A stretch of DNA of 64,000 nt from Molanna angustata. Taxonomy: Eukaryota; Arthropoda; Insecta; Trichoptera; Molannidae. The stretch spans positions 15,610,943 through 15,674,942 of the forward strand of contig OY754977.1 in NCBI GenBank assembly GCA_963576475.1, read 5' to 3'. Each line of letters starts with the position of its first letter. Within the stretch, counting starts at the first letter, position 1. Positions 51,701 to 62,135 of the stretch are shown here, piece by piece. The notes under the pieces were generated by a model that was not told the origin of the DNA, ran no database searches, and worked only from the letters and a program-made list of their open reading frames with translations. A program made the translations under genes and the position numbers.

Positions 51701-54700
51701 CGTTTCTCATCGTGGGTTCGCCTGCTGCGAGCCATGGCATGGGTACAAAGGTTCACCAGACGTTGCAAAAAACATCAGAGTGACCTAGTCAGTGGACCAC
51801 TCAGGGCAAATGAGCTGGAAAATGCTGAAGAAAAATTAGTAAAAAGGGTCCAGTATGAAATGTTTCCTCAAGAAATTGCGAGTTTGAAAAACAGGTGTGT
51901 CATACCCCGAGATAGCCATCTTCTCACCCTGGCACCGACCCTTGACGACAAGGGGGTCCTTCGAATGAAAACTAGACTCCAAGCACTGGGGAACTCAGTG
52001 GGTGGAGTGGTATCTCCCGTTATTTTAGATGGAGCACATCATTATACTCGTCTCCTGATTAGATACCACCACAGCCGAAACGGGCACCACCACGGAGTCG
52101 AAAGGACGGTGGCAGAATTGAGGACAAACTTCGCTATAACAAGGCTGAGAACAACAGTCAGGAAAGTGATACACGAATGTTTTACGTGTAAGCAAAGAAA
52201 AGCAAAGCCAAAAGCACCCCTGATGGGGCAACTACCAATCGGAAGATTAGCACACGGGCTCAGACCATTTACACACTGTGGTGTAGATTTATTCGGCTCA
52301 ATGCTAGTGACAATAGGCAGACGCCGTGAAAAAAGATACTGCGCACTATTCACCTGTATGACAACCCGAGCCGTCCATCTGGAGTTGGTATCATCTTTAA
52401 CCAGCGACGCGACCATCATGGCGATAAGACGAATGACAGCACGAAGAGGTCAACCAAAGTGCATGTATTCCGACAACGGCACCAATTTTAGGGGTGCCGA
52501 CAAGGAAATGGTTGAAGCTCTCAAAATCATAGTTAAAGATGAACGGGTGCTGAACTTCGTGGCAGAGAAGAATATGGAATGGCATTTCAACCCACCATCT
52601 GCACCCCACATGGGGGGAGCATGGGAACGTCTGGTACGTTCAGTAAAAACAGCACTCAGCGCCATCCTCAAGGAACGAACGCCCCGAGAAGAAACACTGT
52701 TGACAGCACTAGCAGAAGCAGAATACACGGTCAACAGTCGGCCACTTACACACGTCACGACGAACCCCGAAGACGAAGAACCGCTTACGCCAAATCATTT
52801 TCTGCTTGGGTCAGCAGGAGAGCGACCACGACTGGTTTGGCACGATCCAAACCAAAACGAAGTTTGCCTTCGCAAACAGTGGAGAGTCGCTCAACACATG
52901 GCCGACATGTTCTGGCGGCGATGGTTAAAAGAATACCTACCCACCCTTGCCCAGAGGAGAAAATGGAAAGAGGAAGTCACACCTTTGAAAATAGGGGACC
53001 TCGTAGTCATCATGGACGGAACCCAACCCCGCAACCATTGGCCAAAGGGACGGATCATCGAAGTTATAACAGCGGAAGACGGACAAGTCAGGACAGTCAG
53101 GGTACAAACTGCAACCGGAGTTTATACGAAACCCGCAGTGAAAGTGGCAAGCTTCCTAACGTCCGTGTGATTAAGTGTTTCACCCCTAGAGTAAAACACT
53201 GGGGGGAGTGTTACGAACGTAGGAAACAGACTAAAATAATCTCGGAAAATTTGTTAATATTATGTATGTACACATACTAAAAATGATACCGAAAACGGAG
53301 ACGACCGTAGCGAGAGCATTTATGAAAATATTTTAAATTAAAAATTATATCGCAAGTCGTCTACGTTTTCGGTTATCAATTAGATCTAAGAATACTTATT
53401 TACATTTGTTTTATATTGTACCATGCCCTTTACACATGTCTTATTGTTTGTATTTATTTATTTGATATAAAATTGTATAACTGTGTGTCATGCTGCAGAC
53501 TGACAAGTACTGAACTGTGATAGGTATTTGTCAGTAGGTACATGTAGGTACCTACAATCGACGACCACCCACGATTGCGCGGTGTGTGGGCAGACCCCCC
53601 GCATACAAAACAATGTGGGTGGGCGCTATTAGGCCGTCAATTAATAAATATAAAAATGAACAATTTTATTGAATAAACAGAGCTTTTTTACTTGTCTGAC
53701 TTGTTTCATTTCTCGATCCTAGACTCTGGTTGTAGGCAAACCCTACGACTGAATACCTGGTTCAGGAAGAAATTGACTTGATAAGGTGAAGTACTGCCTG
53801 CCTGGACCCTGGCTTATGCTGGTATACCGGGGCAGTTTCGCTTCCCTTAAACGCCAAGAATCGACAAACCGCTCCTTGAGCGGTCACTGTTGTGAGGTTC
53901 GAGTCATTTCTGATACTGCCAAAAGTCTACAAATCGCTCCTTGGGCGATCACTGTAGGGAGATCATTGGTGTACAGGTCAGGCAATAGTGCTCATTGAAT
54001 ACGCTCGGGTACGACAAAAACGTTGGTCCGCCAGCGGCCGTGCAAGGGACAACCTATTGTCAATAGAGACGCAGTGCGTCTGCTACACCTGACTTGGAAT
54101 TAAAAAACTTAATTGTTCATTTAATTATTTTAAATCATTGTTTTTGAGTGTCCCGTAAGAGCCGGGTAATCGAAAATACAACAGGCAACAATAACATCTA
54201 ACAGAAATGAGGTTCACCACCCATTCTGAATGTAGTGCCTTTTTTGGTGAAACGAGACTGGTGTGTGGGTATACATAGATGTGTTGTTCTCCTTTTTATA
54301 AGGCAATGCACACCCGCACACCTTTCGCTGGTTACCCCAAATTGTGGGATTTGCCGTGATGGTATGAATGAATGAATATTCATCAAATACAATTATTTTT
54401 TTGTTTTCAGTAAAAAAAAATGTGTGAAATAAGTCTATTATTAAATCCTATGTTTTGAAATGCTTTTTAATAATGATGGTAATAATAATTTTAAAACATA
54501 CTATTTTTTAAATAGCCTGTATAGTTTGGCAAAGTTCATTCATTCATACTCACCACCACGGCTGGGGTAACCAGTAACAGGTGTGCATTACCTTATAAAA
54601 GGAAGCACTTCACATACATGTATCTCCATATACCAGTCTCTTCTCACCTAAAAGATAACATTCAGAATGTGTGATGGTGAACCTCATTGCTGAACTATGT

Positions 54701-57700
54701 GAGATTTTATTGTTGCCTGTTGTATTTTCAATTACCCGGCTCTGATGGCACACCCGAAAACAATGATAATTGAATCATTAAACGGCACTATATAAATTAT
54801 TATTATTATTATAAAAGAAAGGAATAACTATTCTATGCTGGTACCTTAAATCAAACAGTTTTATTTTTATGTGTACCAAGCATAAAATAAGTTACAATTG
54901 TTGTTCCACTAGCATGGGCGCCTGCAGAAAATTTTCTAGGGGGGCAAAATATTTTTAGTAATGTTTTAATGCAGACAACAGGGAAAGAATGATCGGCCCG
55001 AGCAATGAGGCGCGGGGGCCGAACGCTTGACGGTCACGCCACACCGGTGCGTGCGTGCATGATTGGTGGGCACACCCGCTCGGCGGTAGCCCGCCATGAA
55101 GATGAGACAGGTTGCAGCTGACGCTGCGCCTGGTGTGGAAATCGAAGAACTGAAAGTACTACAGGCGTGGCGAAGGCTCCCTGTGACAGTCTAGTGTACC
55201 GTGGTACTGTCGGGAGGGTAACCCTCGCCATGAGTGACGGGCCTTCACGATTATGGTTGGACTCTTAGGGGTTGTGGTTGACTCGCGGATAGGAGGATAT
55301 TGTTGGGGATAAATAAGACCAATGGGTCCTATAGCGTCCTCCGGCATGGAAGTAGTTCGCCAACTCCATCGATGGCCAGACGTTGTCTCTCCACACTTTC
55401 TTTATGCTAACTCAAAGTGATTCAAAATAAAAGTAACATTATTTTACTCTATCCAGGGGGGGGAAAGTGTCCCCCCTGCGGGCGCCCATGTCCACTAGGA
55501 TCATTTTGGTTTGTAAAATTATCAAAAAACAAATTTTTATTGCATTCAATATATTGTGATATAAAAAAACTTTAATATTTATAATTTTGATTTCAGAGGA
55601 CCCAAAGGAGTATGGACATTAGAGGAAAGAGGTCTAAAACCAGATGTAAATGTGTCATTCACTGATGCTAAGCCGACTAAAACCCACATGGCTCTGAAAA
55701 AATTGATTGACGAAGGACTGGTTCAATACATTATAAGTCAAAATATTGATGGGCTTCATCTTAAATCTGGAATCACGAGAGAGTTTTTAGCTGAATTGCA
55801 TGGCAATATGTTCATCGAACAATGCCATATATGCAAAAGGTATGTGATTATAACTTATTTATGTTTTGTTTAGTTTGTTGACAGACAATTGTGCAGGGTG
55901 CAAGGAAGTGTTTATTGTTACAATTTATAGAGAAAATCCACGATGACAGAATAAATTTAAAGTTCATTAATCAAAGGCACTAACCAGTATCCAAAACCAT
56001 CATCAGAGTGTGAGAAAATTAAACCGTACAGAGTATAATTTTTTTTTGTTCCCTTTGTTATTTTTTGTCTTTTTGATCATATTATTTAAATTAATAAAAT
56101 TCAGTCAGTTTGATTAGTATTGCCAGAAAAAACTGATGAGAGGTTGAGATGTCCTGATACATGTCATAACTCATTCACAGAAAGAACTGAATGCTGTATA
56201 TTCATATCCTTTCAGATATTATAAATCATGTCTTGTACATCCGTATATCATGCTTTTCTGACTCTTTATATATAATATTGCCATCTTTTTATATTTCATT
56301 TTAGGTTCCCAATGTTCCTCATATTCAAAAATCTTTGTTTCTAATTGAGATATTTAAATTTACCACATTATCAATTTCAAAACAATATTTTTGTTGAGTT
56401 TTAATTTTTCCAATATTGTCATCATAGAATTATAAGGTACAGAAGCCGCGTGTAGTACAAATTTCGAATTCAAATGTGAGGCAAGTTTTTTTTACATGTG
56501 TGTGTGAGGCAGTAGATCGGTTGGTCTACGTATTAATGTAGGTGTGCGTATCGGTAGGTGTACGTATACTGCCGGGCAAGTGAAACTCCAGTTTTTACCT
56601 GAGTTTTTGTGGTCATACCTTCATTGCGTTGACTAGGTATCTGTATTATATATAATCTAAGATTGTTATATTTAATTTTTAGATTATTCGTAAGATCGTC
56701 TCCCGCACCTACCGTCGGTCAGAGAATATTTGGTGGTCAATGTCCTGGAGGTAAATTTGGTGGTAGACCATGCAGAGGCAAGATGCAGGACATTATATTG
56801 GATTGGGAACACAGTTTACCAGATGAAGACAGTGAAATGTCAGAAATGCATTCCAGGTACATAACTATTTGTTAAAAAATTATTATACTAGGTATATATT
56901 ATGTCCTATTCTGATTTGTTTCAGAGTATAAAAACGTCTAATTCAACGGGCAACCGTGGATAAAAGGATTACATCCGCGCAGTGTGGCGTTATGAGTCCC
57001 GTATAAATGCAGTCAACTTTTTGATATTTCTCATATACTAAAAGTCAGACAAATCAAAATAGGACATAGTAACTATTTAAACCAATCATACAAAATATCT
57101 ACAAAGCATTTTTTCTAAATGATTTGTAAAAAATAATTTTATTAAAATATATTTCTTTTGACCTAACTTTAAAAAAGGTGTTTTTTCAAAATTAATGCGA
57201 TCTGGAACAAAGATTTATTTTATTTTTCAATATCAAGTCCCTTACTGTGTAAGCATAGAGAACCGAGTGTCATATTCCTCTATTTTGGTACACATTCCTG
57301 GCTTCCTTTACATCTATGCATGCATGCATAAATATATAAAAATATCTGAGTAAAATTTAATTTCTTATATAATTTAGGTAATGGATGCCTGTGGTAAATC
57401 AATAAAATCCATATCTACACATGGAATGATTGTATTTTTTTTTCCAGTATGGCTGACCTGAGCATATGTTTAGGAACAACATTGCAAATTGTTCCCAGTG
57501 GCAACATTCCATTAAACACTTTAAAACATGGTGGAAAGCTGGTCATTTGTAATTTGCAACCAACGAAACATGTGAGTTGTATTCATCTTAATTTCATATG
57601 TGTTTTGGAGTTGACCTAAAGTCAGCGATGACTAACATAATGGACTGTAGTTATTGCTAGTCTGAAATAGCAATGAGCAGGACATGTTGCAAAACATTCA

Positions 57701-59644
57701 GAGTTTTTAGGTGGAGAACGTCCTGGGTAATTTAATGGTGGGGCACTCTCAGAAAAAAATAGAACAGATGACCTTATCCCAGACATAGGAGAGGAAAGGA
57801 TTGAGACAGAAAGAACACTTTATTCAAAAAATATATCCTAGATAGATATATAGATATCCTGTATTGACACCAACAACGTGAAATATTGTTTTAAATATTT
57901 TATAGTAATAGTTAAAATTCCTCCAAGATATAAATACTATAATTTATCTGTATGGAAATTTTTCTACATCATCATTGTTCATATAATAAGGGCTCTATAA
58001 CTACACATTTTTTGTGCCTAATTTTGTTTTATCTTCTTTTAGGATAATAAAGCAGATTTGATCATCAACACATATGTGGATAATATTTTTGAAGAAGTGA
58101 TGAAGCTTTTAGGTTTTGAAATACCCGAATACATTAAAGAACAAGATACCACAGTTTTGTGTTCAACTGATTTATTTGAATGGACTCTTCCAAAATCTTT
58201 AATAACAAAGGTCAAGGCAGAATACAAAAATAAATGTACAGGTATTACGAAGAAGAGACGTTTGGTCAAAAGGGACTGCAATGGAAAATATTTTAAAATT
58301 AACAAAACAACCATTAAAGAAATACAGGAAACAGAAAAAATAAAAGAACCAAAAAAAGTGAAAGCCCCAAAATTATTAAAAGCTAAGACGACAAAGAAAT
58401 TAAAAAGAGAGAAATATGAAGATGTTATTGTAATAGACGATGGCAATAATTCTTCAGATGATGATGTTATTTGTATAGAGGATGAAGATAAAGGTACATC
58501 AAAAGACAATTTAAATTTAATCAATAAAAATGGAAAAGAAACAAATATTGAAATTGATAAGGTCAATTTATCTTTAAATAAAATGTTGAATACAAAAAAT
58601 TATTCAAATATGACGGTGGTTCCAATGGATACTGACTGTAATCAAGAAAAAGGTGTTAATTCTGAAGAAAAAATAGATAAAGATATTAAGTTAAAGCAAA
58701 ATATATCAGAAAATGTAGACAACGTTTCAATGGATGTTAGTTTTAGTTCTGTGGAAATGAAAAAGGATAAAACTTGTGAAGCGATAATTAAAAGTGAAGA
58801 AACATGCATCAAATCAATAACTGATCCAAACATATTAGCTGTGAATAGTGGTTTTCAAGAAAAATTGATCAAAAATGAAAATACATGTTCTGACACAAGT
58901 ATTGAAATAATACCAGTTAAAGAGGAAAGTGATATTATTAAAAATAATGATATACTTAAAGTTGAAAATTCTCAAATGAAATCAAATCTTGAATTAAATA
59001 ACGACACCTCAGTATCAGATAAAATAGTAAAATCATGTAATGACTTTCTTGAGTCAAAAACACTTGAAAAAGATAATCTTGATATCAAAAATGACATTTC
59101 ACCCATGGGAGGTATTTCACATAAACATAATTCAGCAAATCAGGAGAATACAACTTTTAATCATGACGAATCTAACGTTATTAAAAATGATTCTAATTTA
59201 GAAAATTTAAAATCAGAGGCATGTATTAGTGAAAAAGAAAAGTTAACCGTAAATGAATCACGTGATATCCTTGATACCAAGGAAACAAATAATTGTGAGA
59301 TCTCCGATTGTAAAATTAATAATGCAGAACCGATTATAGAAAATGTAGCAGAGAATTCAAAATTAGAGAAAATTTCAGTCAGTGAATCTAAAGTTACAGA
59401 TACATCTAATGTAGACAATTTAGTTTCTGATAATATCATCGAATCAAAACAGAGTATTGAAGATAAAAGTGAAATAGATACAAAAAATTATGATAAAGTA
59501 CCTTCTGCTACTAATGGGATTCCATTTAGTGAAGAAAGTATTCCTGAACCTACCAATTCAGTTGTTGATTTGAAATCATCAAATTGTGATTTGTTAAAAA
59601 AGAATGATTTAGAAACTCAACAAAATAATGGCAGTACTGTATGA
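45769..59644 (+). CDS. Sirt6: SIRT6-type NAD-dependent protein deacylase, six coding exons
   Basis: Exons 45769-45834, 45951-46078, 55597-55839, 56683-56856, 57448-57571 and 58043-59644 join in phase to 778 codons plus TGA. The N-terminus starts [16 protein letters not shown], as in SIRT6. The NAD-binding motif is [13 protein letters not shown] (52-64). SQNIDGLH lies near 112-119, the catalytic His is at 133 (ELHGN), and the zinc cysteines are 141, 144, 166 and 176. GTTLQI and [11 protein letters not shown] follow. SIRT6 acts on chromatin in the nucleus and removes acetyl and longer acyl groups from histone H3. The C-terminal region after the core (about 300-778) is very long for the family. 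It is rich in Lys, Glu, Asp, Ser and Asn and is probably disordered, with a basic stretch near 310-370. Intron 2 (9.5 kb) carries a BEL/Pao element and other repeats. Confidence 0.94.
46870..47027 (-). repeat. dispersed repeat family R3, copy 1
   Basis: Shares words TTCTGAATGTAGTGCCTTTTT, cut here to CTGAATGTAGTGCC, and CTGGTTACCCCA with copies at 54148-54375 and, in the other orientation, 54535-54800. The BEL/Pao element inserted at its edge. Confidence 0.6.
47034..47038 (+). repeat. target-site duplication of the BEL/Pao element, left
   Basis: CCTGA lies directly before the left LTR and recurs at 54088-54092 directly after the right LTR. Confidence 0.85.
47039..47917 (+). repeat. 5' LTR of the BEL/Pao element
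   Basis: 879 bp, TG...CA ends, nearly identical to 53209-54087. It contains an AATAAA near 47503 and an AT-rich middle. The 70-codon ORF inside (47616-47828) recurs in the other LTR and is not taken as a gene. Confidence 0.95.
47923..47940 (+). other. primer-binding site, tRNA-Tyr type
   Basis: TGGTCCTTCGAGCCGGAT starts five bases after the 5' LTR. It is complementary to the 3' end (including CCA) expected for an animal tRNA-Tyr. The tRNA identity is from memory of tRNA-Tyr and should be treated as likely. Confidence 0.7.
47988..51533 (+). CDS. BEL/Pao Gag-Pol, first frame (Gag to RNase H)
   Basis: 1181 codons. Residues about 35-85 are a coiled coil. About 160-320 is the DUF1759 Gag region ([14 protein letters not shown]). 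About 365-425 is a cysteine/histidine knuckle region ([13 protein letters not shown]). About 470-495 is a retropepsin-like protease ([16 protein letters not shown]1758). About 750-900 is the reverse transcriptase with [17 protein letters not shown] and the catalytic FYMDD near 871. About 1045-1150 is RNase H ([18 protein letters not shown]). The last ~28 residues do not match the family. The next frame carries the expected continuation from about 51447, so a one-base discontinuity lies there. The frame ends in an ATGA overlap with the next ORF. Confidence 0.92.
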   Translation: MTPSLRSGKGAPSTSMAKPPSTRDSEGSVASDATEDTIRYQRKLLRKKDKMLSDTTSALAETRKSLEEAKEMIRALQTRMNPVRQEEDDPTLPEDYALPNRRTQEWVAAQPSPSSQSDAMTQVLATLTELLRTQSMNTSVNNNRESADAKINSFLARQTSARDLPEYSGNPLEWKRFKGLYEQSTALCGLTAAENLLRLQRALKGEALQAVDSMMMDPANVDLILESLEVCFGNQQKTVNALLDKVQRLPCLSADASMHEIATFGQSIRNLIGAIEGIGPEHLAAPKLLTELAYKMPHFMRWSWTQAQTPGTTATIKDLSTWLLDMGRRALAAGTANSPAPVVQTNNKGRREKVNTITEDQRAPVIVCRLCKANHKLYECKNYLEKTLNEKWTFVKGAKLCFVCLVPGHSVSNCRRQKCGEGDCRSAHHKTLHRDVSSRDTAQVMHNVCDMNNDVLLKIIPVNISGPNGQKKVHALLDEGSTVTLIDASVATAVGAFGPTRTLRIHGANNMCSSEPNSRRVKIKICGEKRGTEYTISANTVARLDLPELTVSQRGDENVVQPLVLIGQDNAHLIVSREVRERSDHRLLSKTALGWTVHGGPHPNINISLVMRAQPLNTDNQRLEELMKYHFSLESIGVSLLPRVSAENHRATAIMNTTTNPLSGQWETGLIWKEDNMHLPDNRHCAVNRLMSLERKLARDTVMTKAYTEKIKDLVNKGYARQLTNEEAAQPAPRKWYLPHFAVTNPHKSGKIRVVFDAACKCNGTSLNDALLPGPDLLTSLLGNILRFREGRVAIAADIKEMFLRIRIKEEDQKSQLFLWRDKPDDIIKTYMLTAMMFGAKCSPSSAQFVKNAIAETSENIVVTKTIKDNFYMDDYLDSVHDEREAITKIKNIRHVLSEGGFELVNWASNKPRVLKCVPDNERATNGRAIQVIDSHIECVLGVLWDTTTDNFIFSFDSLKKQTDVWPTKRRLLSEAMKIFDPAGFVSCLTIRPKIILQEVWRSTVGWDDKIEASHAEKWQEWIRSVEGIECQIPRCCTYHKTSNLELHVFCDASEQACCNVAYLVESVEQDRRITFMAGKCKVAPLRPMSIPRLELQAALMGARLAATITKECRRTIHRTVMWTDSTTVLCWIRTDPRKYTTFVANRLGEIDELTSKATGSGYLQPTTQLILAQGMSRRLT
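51530..53170 (+). CDS. BEL/Pao Pol, second frame (integrase and C-terminal domain)
   Basis: 546 codons from the ATG that overlaps the previous stop. The real polyprotein frame is open a little further upstream. An H/C zinc-binding part lies about 165-225 (HHHG, CFTCKQR). The integrase core has [15 protein letters not shown] and a [12 protein letters not shown] motif with the expected D, D, E residues. A C-terminal DUF5641-like domain follows ([11 protein letters not shown] and VYTKPAVKV near the end). It inserts cDNA into the genome. In family members this is one polyprotein with the preceding ORF; here the two are out of frame. No envelope ORF follows. Confidence 0.92.
   Translation: MTTNGLWYAGPTFLKETERHWPKERTRHISETDDLEIRTQYVNFAVQSDMERLFEWERFSSWVRLLRAMAWVQRFTRRCKKHQSDLVSGPLRANELENAEEKLVKRVQYEMFPQEIASLKNRCVIPRDSHLLTLAPTLDDKGVLRMKTRLQALGNSVGGVVSPVILDGAHHYTRLLIRYHHSRNGHHHGVERTVAELRTNFAITRLRTTVRKVIHECFTCKQRKAKPKAPLMGQLPIGRLAHGLRPFTHCGVDLFGSMLVTIGRRREKRYCALFTCMTTRAVHLELVSSLTSDATIMAIRRMTARRGQPKCMYSDNGTNFRGADKEMVEALKIIVKDERVLNFVAEKNMEWHFNPPSAPHMGGAWERLVRSVKTALSAILKERTPREETLLTALAEAEYTVNSRPLTHVTTNPEDEEPLTPNHFLLGSAGERPRLVWHDPNQNEVCLRKQWRVAQHMADMFWRRWLKEYLPTLAQRRKWKEEVTPLKIGDLVVIMDGTQPRNHWPKGRIIEVITAEDGQVRTVRVQTATGVYTKPAVKVASFLTSV
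53201..53208 (+). other. polypurine tract
   Basis: GGGGGGAG directly before the 3' LTR, in the position used for plus-strand priming. Confidence 0.7.
53209..54087 (+). repeat. 3' LTR of the BEL/Pao element
   Basis: 879 bp; one visible difference from the 5' LTR. It is followed by the target duplication CCTGA (54088-54092). Confidence 0.95.
54148..54375 (-). repeat. dispersed repeat family R3, copy 2
   Basis: Contains AGAGCCGGGTAATCGAAAAT, ACAACAGGCAACAATAA, CTGAATGTAGTGCC and CTGGTTACCCCA. It ends in a GAATGAATG run. The next copy at 54535-54800 is in the opposite orientation. Confidence 0.7.
54535..54800 (+). repeat. dispersed repeat family R3, copy 3
   Basis: Reverse complement relation to 54148-54375. 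It ends in CACTATATAAATTATTATT, an ATT-rich tail. The tail suggests a retroposed SINE or LINE 3' end whose sense is plus here. The pair could form a hairpin in the SIRT6 pre-mRNA. Confidence 0.7.
54913..55490. mobile_element. hAT-like non-autonomous element, 578 bp
   Basis: Left end CATGGGCGCCTGCAG and right end CTGCGGGCGCCCATG are inverted. They are flanked by a perfect 8 bp duplication TCCACTAG (54905-54912 and 55491-55498). An 8 bp duplication is typical of hAT transposons. The interior is GC-rich with short ORFs (62-65 codons) but no transposase. It lies in SIRT6 intron 2. Confidence 0.85.
56902..57066 (-). mobile_element. TA-flanked MITE, copy 2
   Basis: Inverted relative to 25991-26154 and flanked by TA on both sides. 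It lies in the SIRT6 intron between exons 4 and 5, starting about 45 bp after the exon 4 donor. Confidence 0.8.
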
Positions 59645-59854
59645 AAGAACAGTAAAGAAAATGAATTTCCTTTTACCATTGAAATAATAACTTTCAGTGT
59701 ATCAGTGGTACTAAATGAATGTTATTTTTGTGGTCTATATTTTCAATGACTCGTTGATTAGAAAGTAACATTGTATAATTTAAGAAAGTTATCAAACTCA
59801 ATGAGTTTGGTATTATAGTTATCGTAAAACAATTTGAACCAGTCAGGTGGGTGC

Positions 59855-59960
59855 GCAGATTGCAAATTTGTGTCTTTTTTTGCTTAGTTGGTATATGTGC
59901 AAACTGCCCCCCTCTGCGTTTAAAAGGTTCAAGAAGTTTGGTGGAATCTATAAATCTGTT
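59855..59960 (+). repeat. dispersed repeat family R2, copy 2
   Basis: TTTGCTTAGTTGGTATATG followed by GCAAACTGCCCCCCTCTGCG; compare 20163-20260 and 62310-62400. Confidence 0.5.
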
Positions 59961-60049
59961 TTTCTCAATTATTGCAGTACAACATATTATGTGCTTGTAT
60001 TACGTTGCAGGAGATTAATTTATTGTAACTTAATACATTTCATGTATTT

Positions 60050-60235
60050 GTTGGTAAGCCGTTCGGTTTCTGTGCGGGCGTCCTGGGTTCGATTCCCAGC
60101 AGAGGAGAAATTTATTTCTCACGCAAATATTGCTTCTCTGGGCTGTAAACACTGGTTAGTTGGAAGAAATTGCCATACGGCAATAAACTCGCCACTTGTG
60201 CAGGGTGCAAGGAAGTGTTCATTATTATTATATTT
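60050..60235 (+). mobile_element. tRNA-derived SINE, family A, second long copy
   Basis: TTGGTAAGCCGTTCGGTTTC, B box GGTTCGATTCC, hairpin TTGCCATACGGCAA and CAGGGTGCAAGGAAGTG, ending in ATT-rich sequence. The first ~14 bases of the head present at 14091 are missing. Confidence 0.8.
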
Positions 60236-61933
60236 TTGTATCTTCCATATATGTTTTTTTTTATTGGATACAACAGATGTACATTACAAAACATCAATTA
60301 TTGACAATTACAAAACAATATTTACAGCGCCAATTATTGCATCATATATGGGATAAGTGAAGAATTTAGCTGTCAAATAAAATCGTTTGAAGGTGTCTTT
60401 TAATGTTGTTTTTACGTACGTACCTATGTATGGGACATTTTATTTTGTACTCGTGAGTCAGTCAGTAATTGTTAAGACTAATTTCCAGTAACTCTGCCAA
60501 TGGAAGAACAGGAGTGAATATTGTAATATTTTTTGTATTACTTATAAAGACTTGGCATAATATTTATGCTGGTTGGTTATGTTTTTTTAAAACCAATACG
60601 AGAAAGTTTTATACAATCATAAATGGAACTTCTGGTGAAACAGGAGCGTCTAAATATTGTGAAAATTTTGGAGTTTATTTATCATTTGGTCATTACATCA
60701 CATCATTAAACTTACATATTAAATTTTGGAATGATTTAAGCTATTTTTCATTTGTACAAGTTATAAATATTTTCATCTATTTTTTTAATAAATATTTTAT
60801 GATTTGATGGCAATATTGTTTTTATTTAAATTTTCTGTTTTGTTTGAAAAAAAAAAGTGATATTTTTTAAATTCGAAAGCATAAATTATTTATGCTGAAA
60901 CCCTATGAAAATAGTAGGCCTAATAAAACAAGATCCTTGTAAATAAAATGCTGAAAACATTTTTTTCCAATACTTAACGAATCTGGAACTCAGATTTTGC
61001 CACTCCTGTAATGGCAAAAATCTCACCCTGTCAGTTGTTCCTATCGTCCATGTGACAACCTTCGTCCAAATTCTGGTCAAGACATCAGATGATCGTCATC
61101 CTGCACTGCCCCACAATCATAGTTGATTTTGTGCTCCATCAAGAAACCCCATCTGTGTACATTGCTCTTGCAACTTCTCACTCTGATGTTTTCAATTAAT
61201 AAATGGGGATGTACATGTATTATACCTTCATGGGATGTACATATATGGTCATCTTGGCTGTTCAATCTTTATCACTATATGAGATCCCAGAATGTAAGTA
61301 AGTGCCTACTTGATAATATAATGTATGCAAATGATAAATTATTGATTGCAAAAATTGCTTAAGAGTTGAATGAAGGATGCCAGCAGAATGACATGAGTAA
61401 ATAAAAAAAAAATGTTATTAGAAAAGACAAGAACAACACCACGTAAGATAAAAGTAGAGAATTAATGGATAAGTGGAAGTCATTGCAAGAATTTTATCAG
61501 AAAACGAGAATTATTGAAGCACTTGATTCTAGTATTTCAAAGAAATCCAATATAGGCATTTACAATGCAATTGTAGTGCTTACTTCCGACGTGTAAGAGT
61601 GAAATGTGACCAAAGTATAATATAAATTAAATTATGCATCATGAGAATGTATGTCATTAGATTGTTATATTTGATTTTTAAAACATGAATTGGCCAGGAA
61701 GAAGATATCTAATAGAGGAAAGAGAGAAAATTGTTTCACAAATAAATTTTCGAAGATCTTAGACTGGTTGAAAACCACCGCCAGGGTCTGTTTGCTGCCT
61801 CTTGTGATACAGGTTTCTAGCTTTCTTTCCACCTTTTGCCGCATCTTCCAGGCTTCCTTCTATCCCCTGGTTTTTCATGTATTTTCAAGGATGAATTATA
61901 ATAGTAAAAACACACGTTGGTGCCAAGTAAAGA

Positions 61934-61939
61934 TTTATT
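61934..61939 (-). promoter_or_regulatory. polyadenylation signal of RpS15
   Basis: AATAAA on the minus strand about 53 bases after the RpS15 stop codon, a normal position for a ribosomal protein gene. Confidence 0.6.
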
Positions 61940-61991
61940 TTCCCTTTACAAGAAACATTTTATATAAGTAATGTATTAAACGTACAATTTT

Positions 61992-62135
<144 letters not shown>

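Larger units (their letters stand above)
47039..54087 (+). mobile_element. BEL/Pao LTR retrotransposon, nearly intact
   Basis: Total 7049 bp, with 879 bp LTRs (47039-47917 and 53209-54087) that start TGTTACG and end CTACA. By eye the LTRs differ at one base (47456 T, 53626 C). There is a tRNA primer site, a polypurine tract, Gag-Pol coding in two frames, and a 5 bp target duplication CCTGA. Domain order Gag, protease, RT, RNase H, integrase and the DUF1759/DUF1758/DUF5641 set are typical of BEL/Pao. No envelope gene is present. It sits in intron 2 of SIRT6 in the sense direction. A frame break in Pol probably makes this copy non-autonomous. Confidence 0.95.
59645..61991. other. region between SIRT6 and RpS15 3' ends
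   Basis: No host gene recognised. It holds a family R2 repeat (59855-59960) and a SINE family A copy (60050-60235). Candidate AATAAA for SIRT6 lies at 60376-60381. ORFs up to 169 codons here overlap the repeats and show no domain. Confidence 0.5.

Noticed and set aside
53171..53208. Possible envelope gene in the BEL/Pao element
   Set aside because: Only 38 bases lie between the integrase stop and the 3' LTR, so there is no third gene.
58039..58566. 175-codon antisense ORF
   Set aside because: Shadow of the SIRT6 last exon on the other strand.
59847..60356. 169-codon plus-strand ORF after SIRT6
   Set aside because: It runs through a family R2 repeat and a SINE, so it is incidental.
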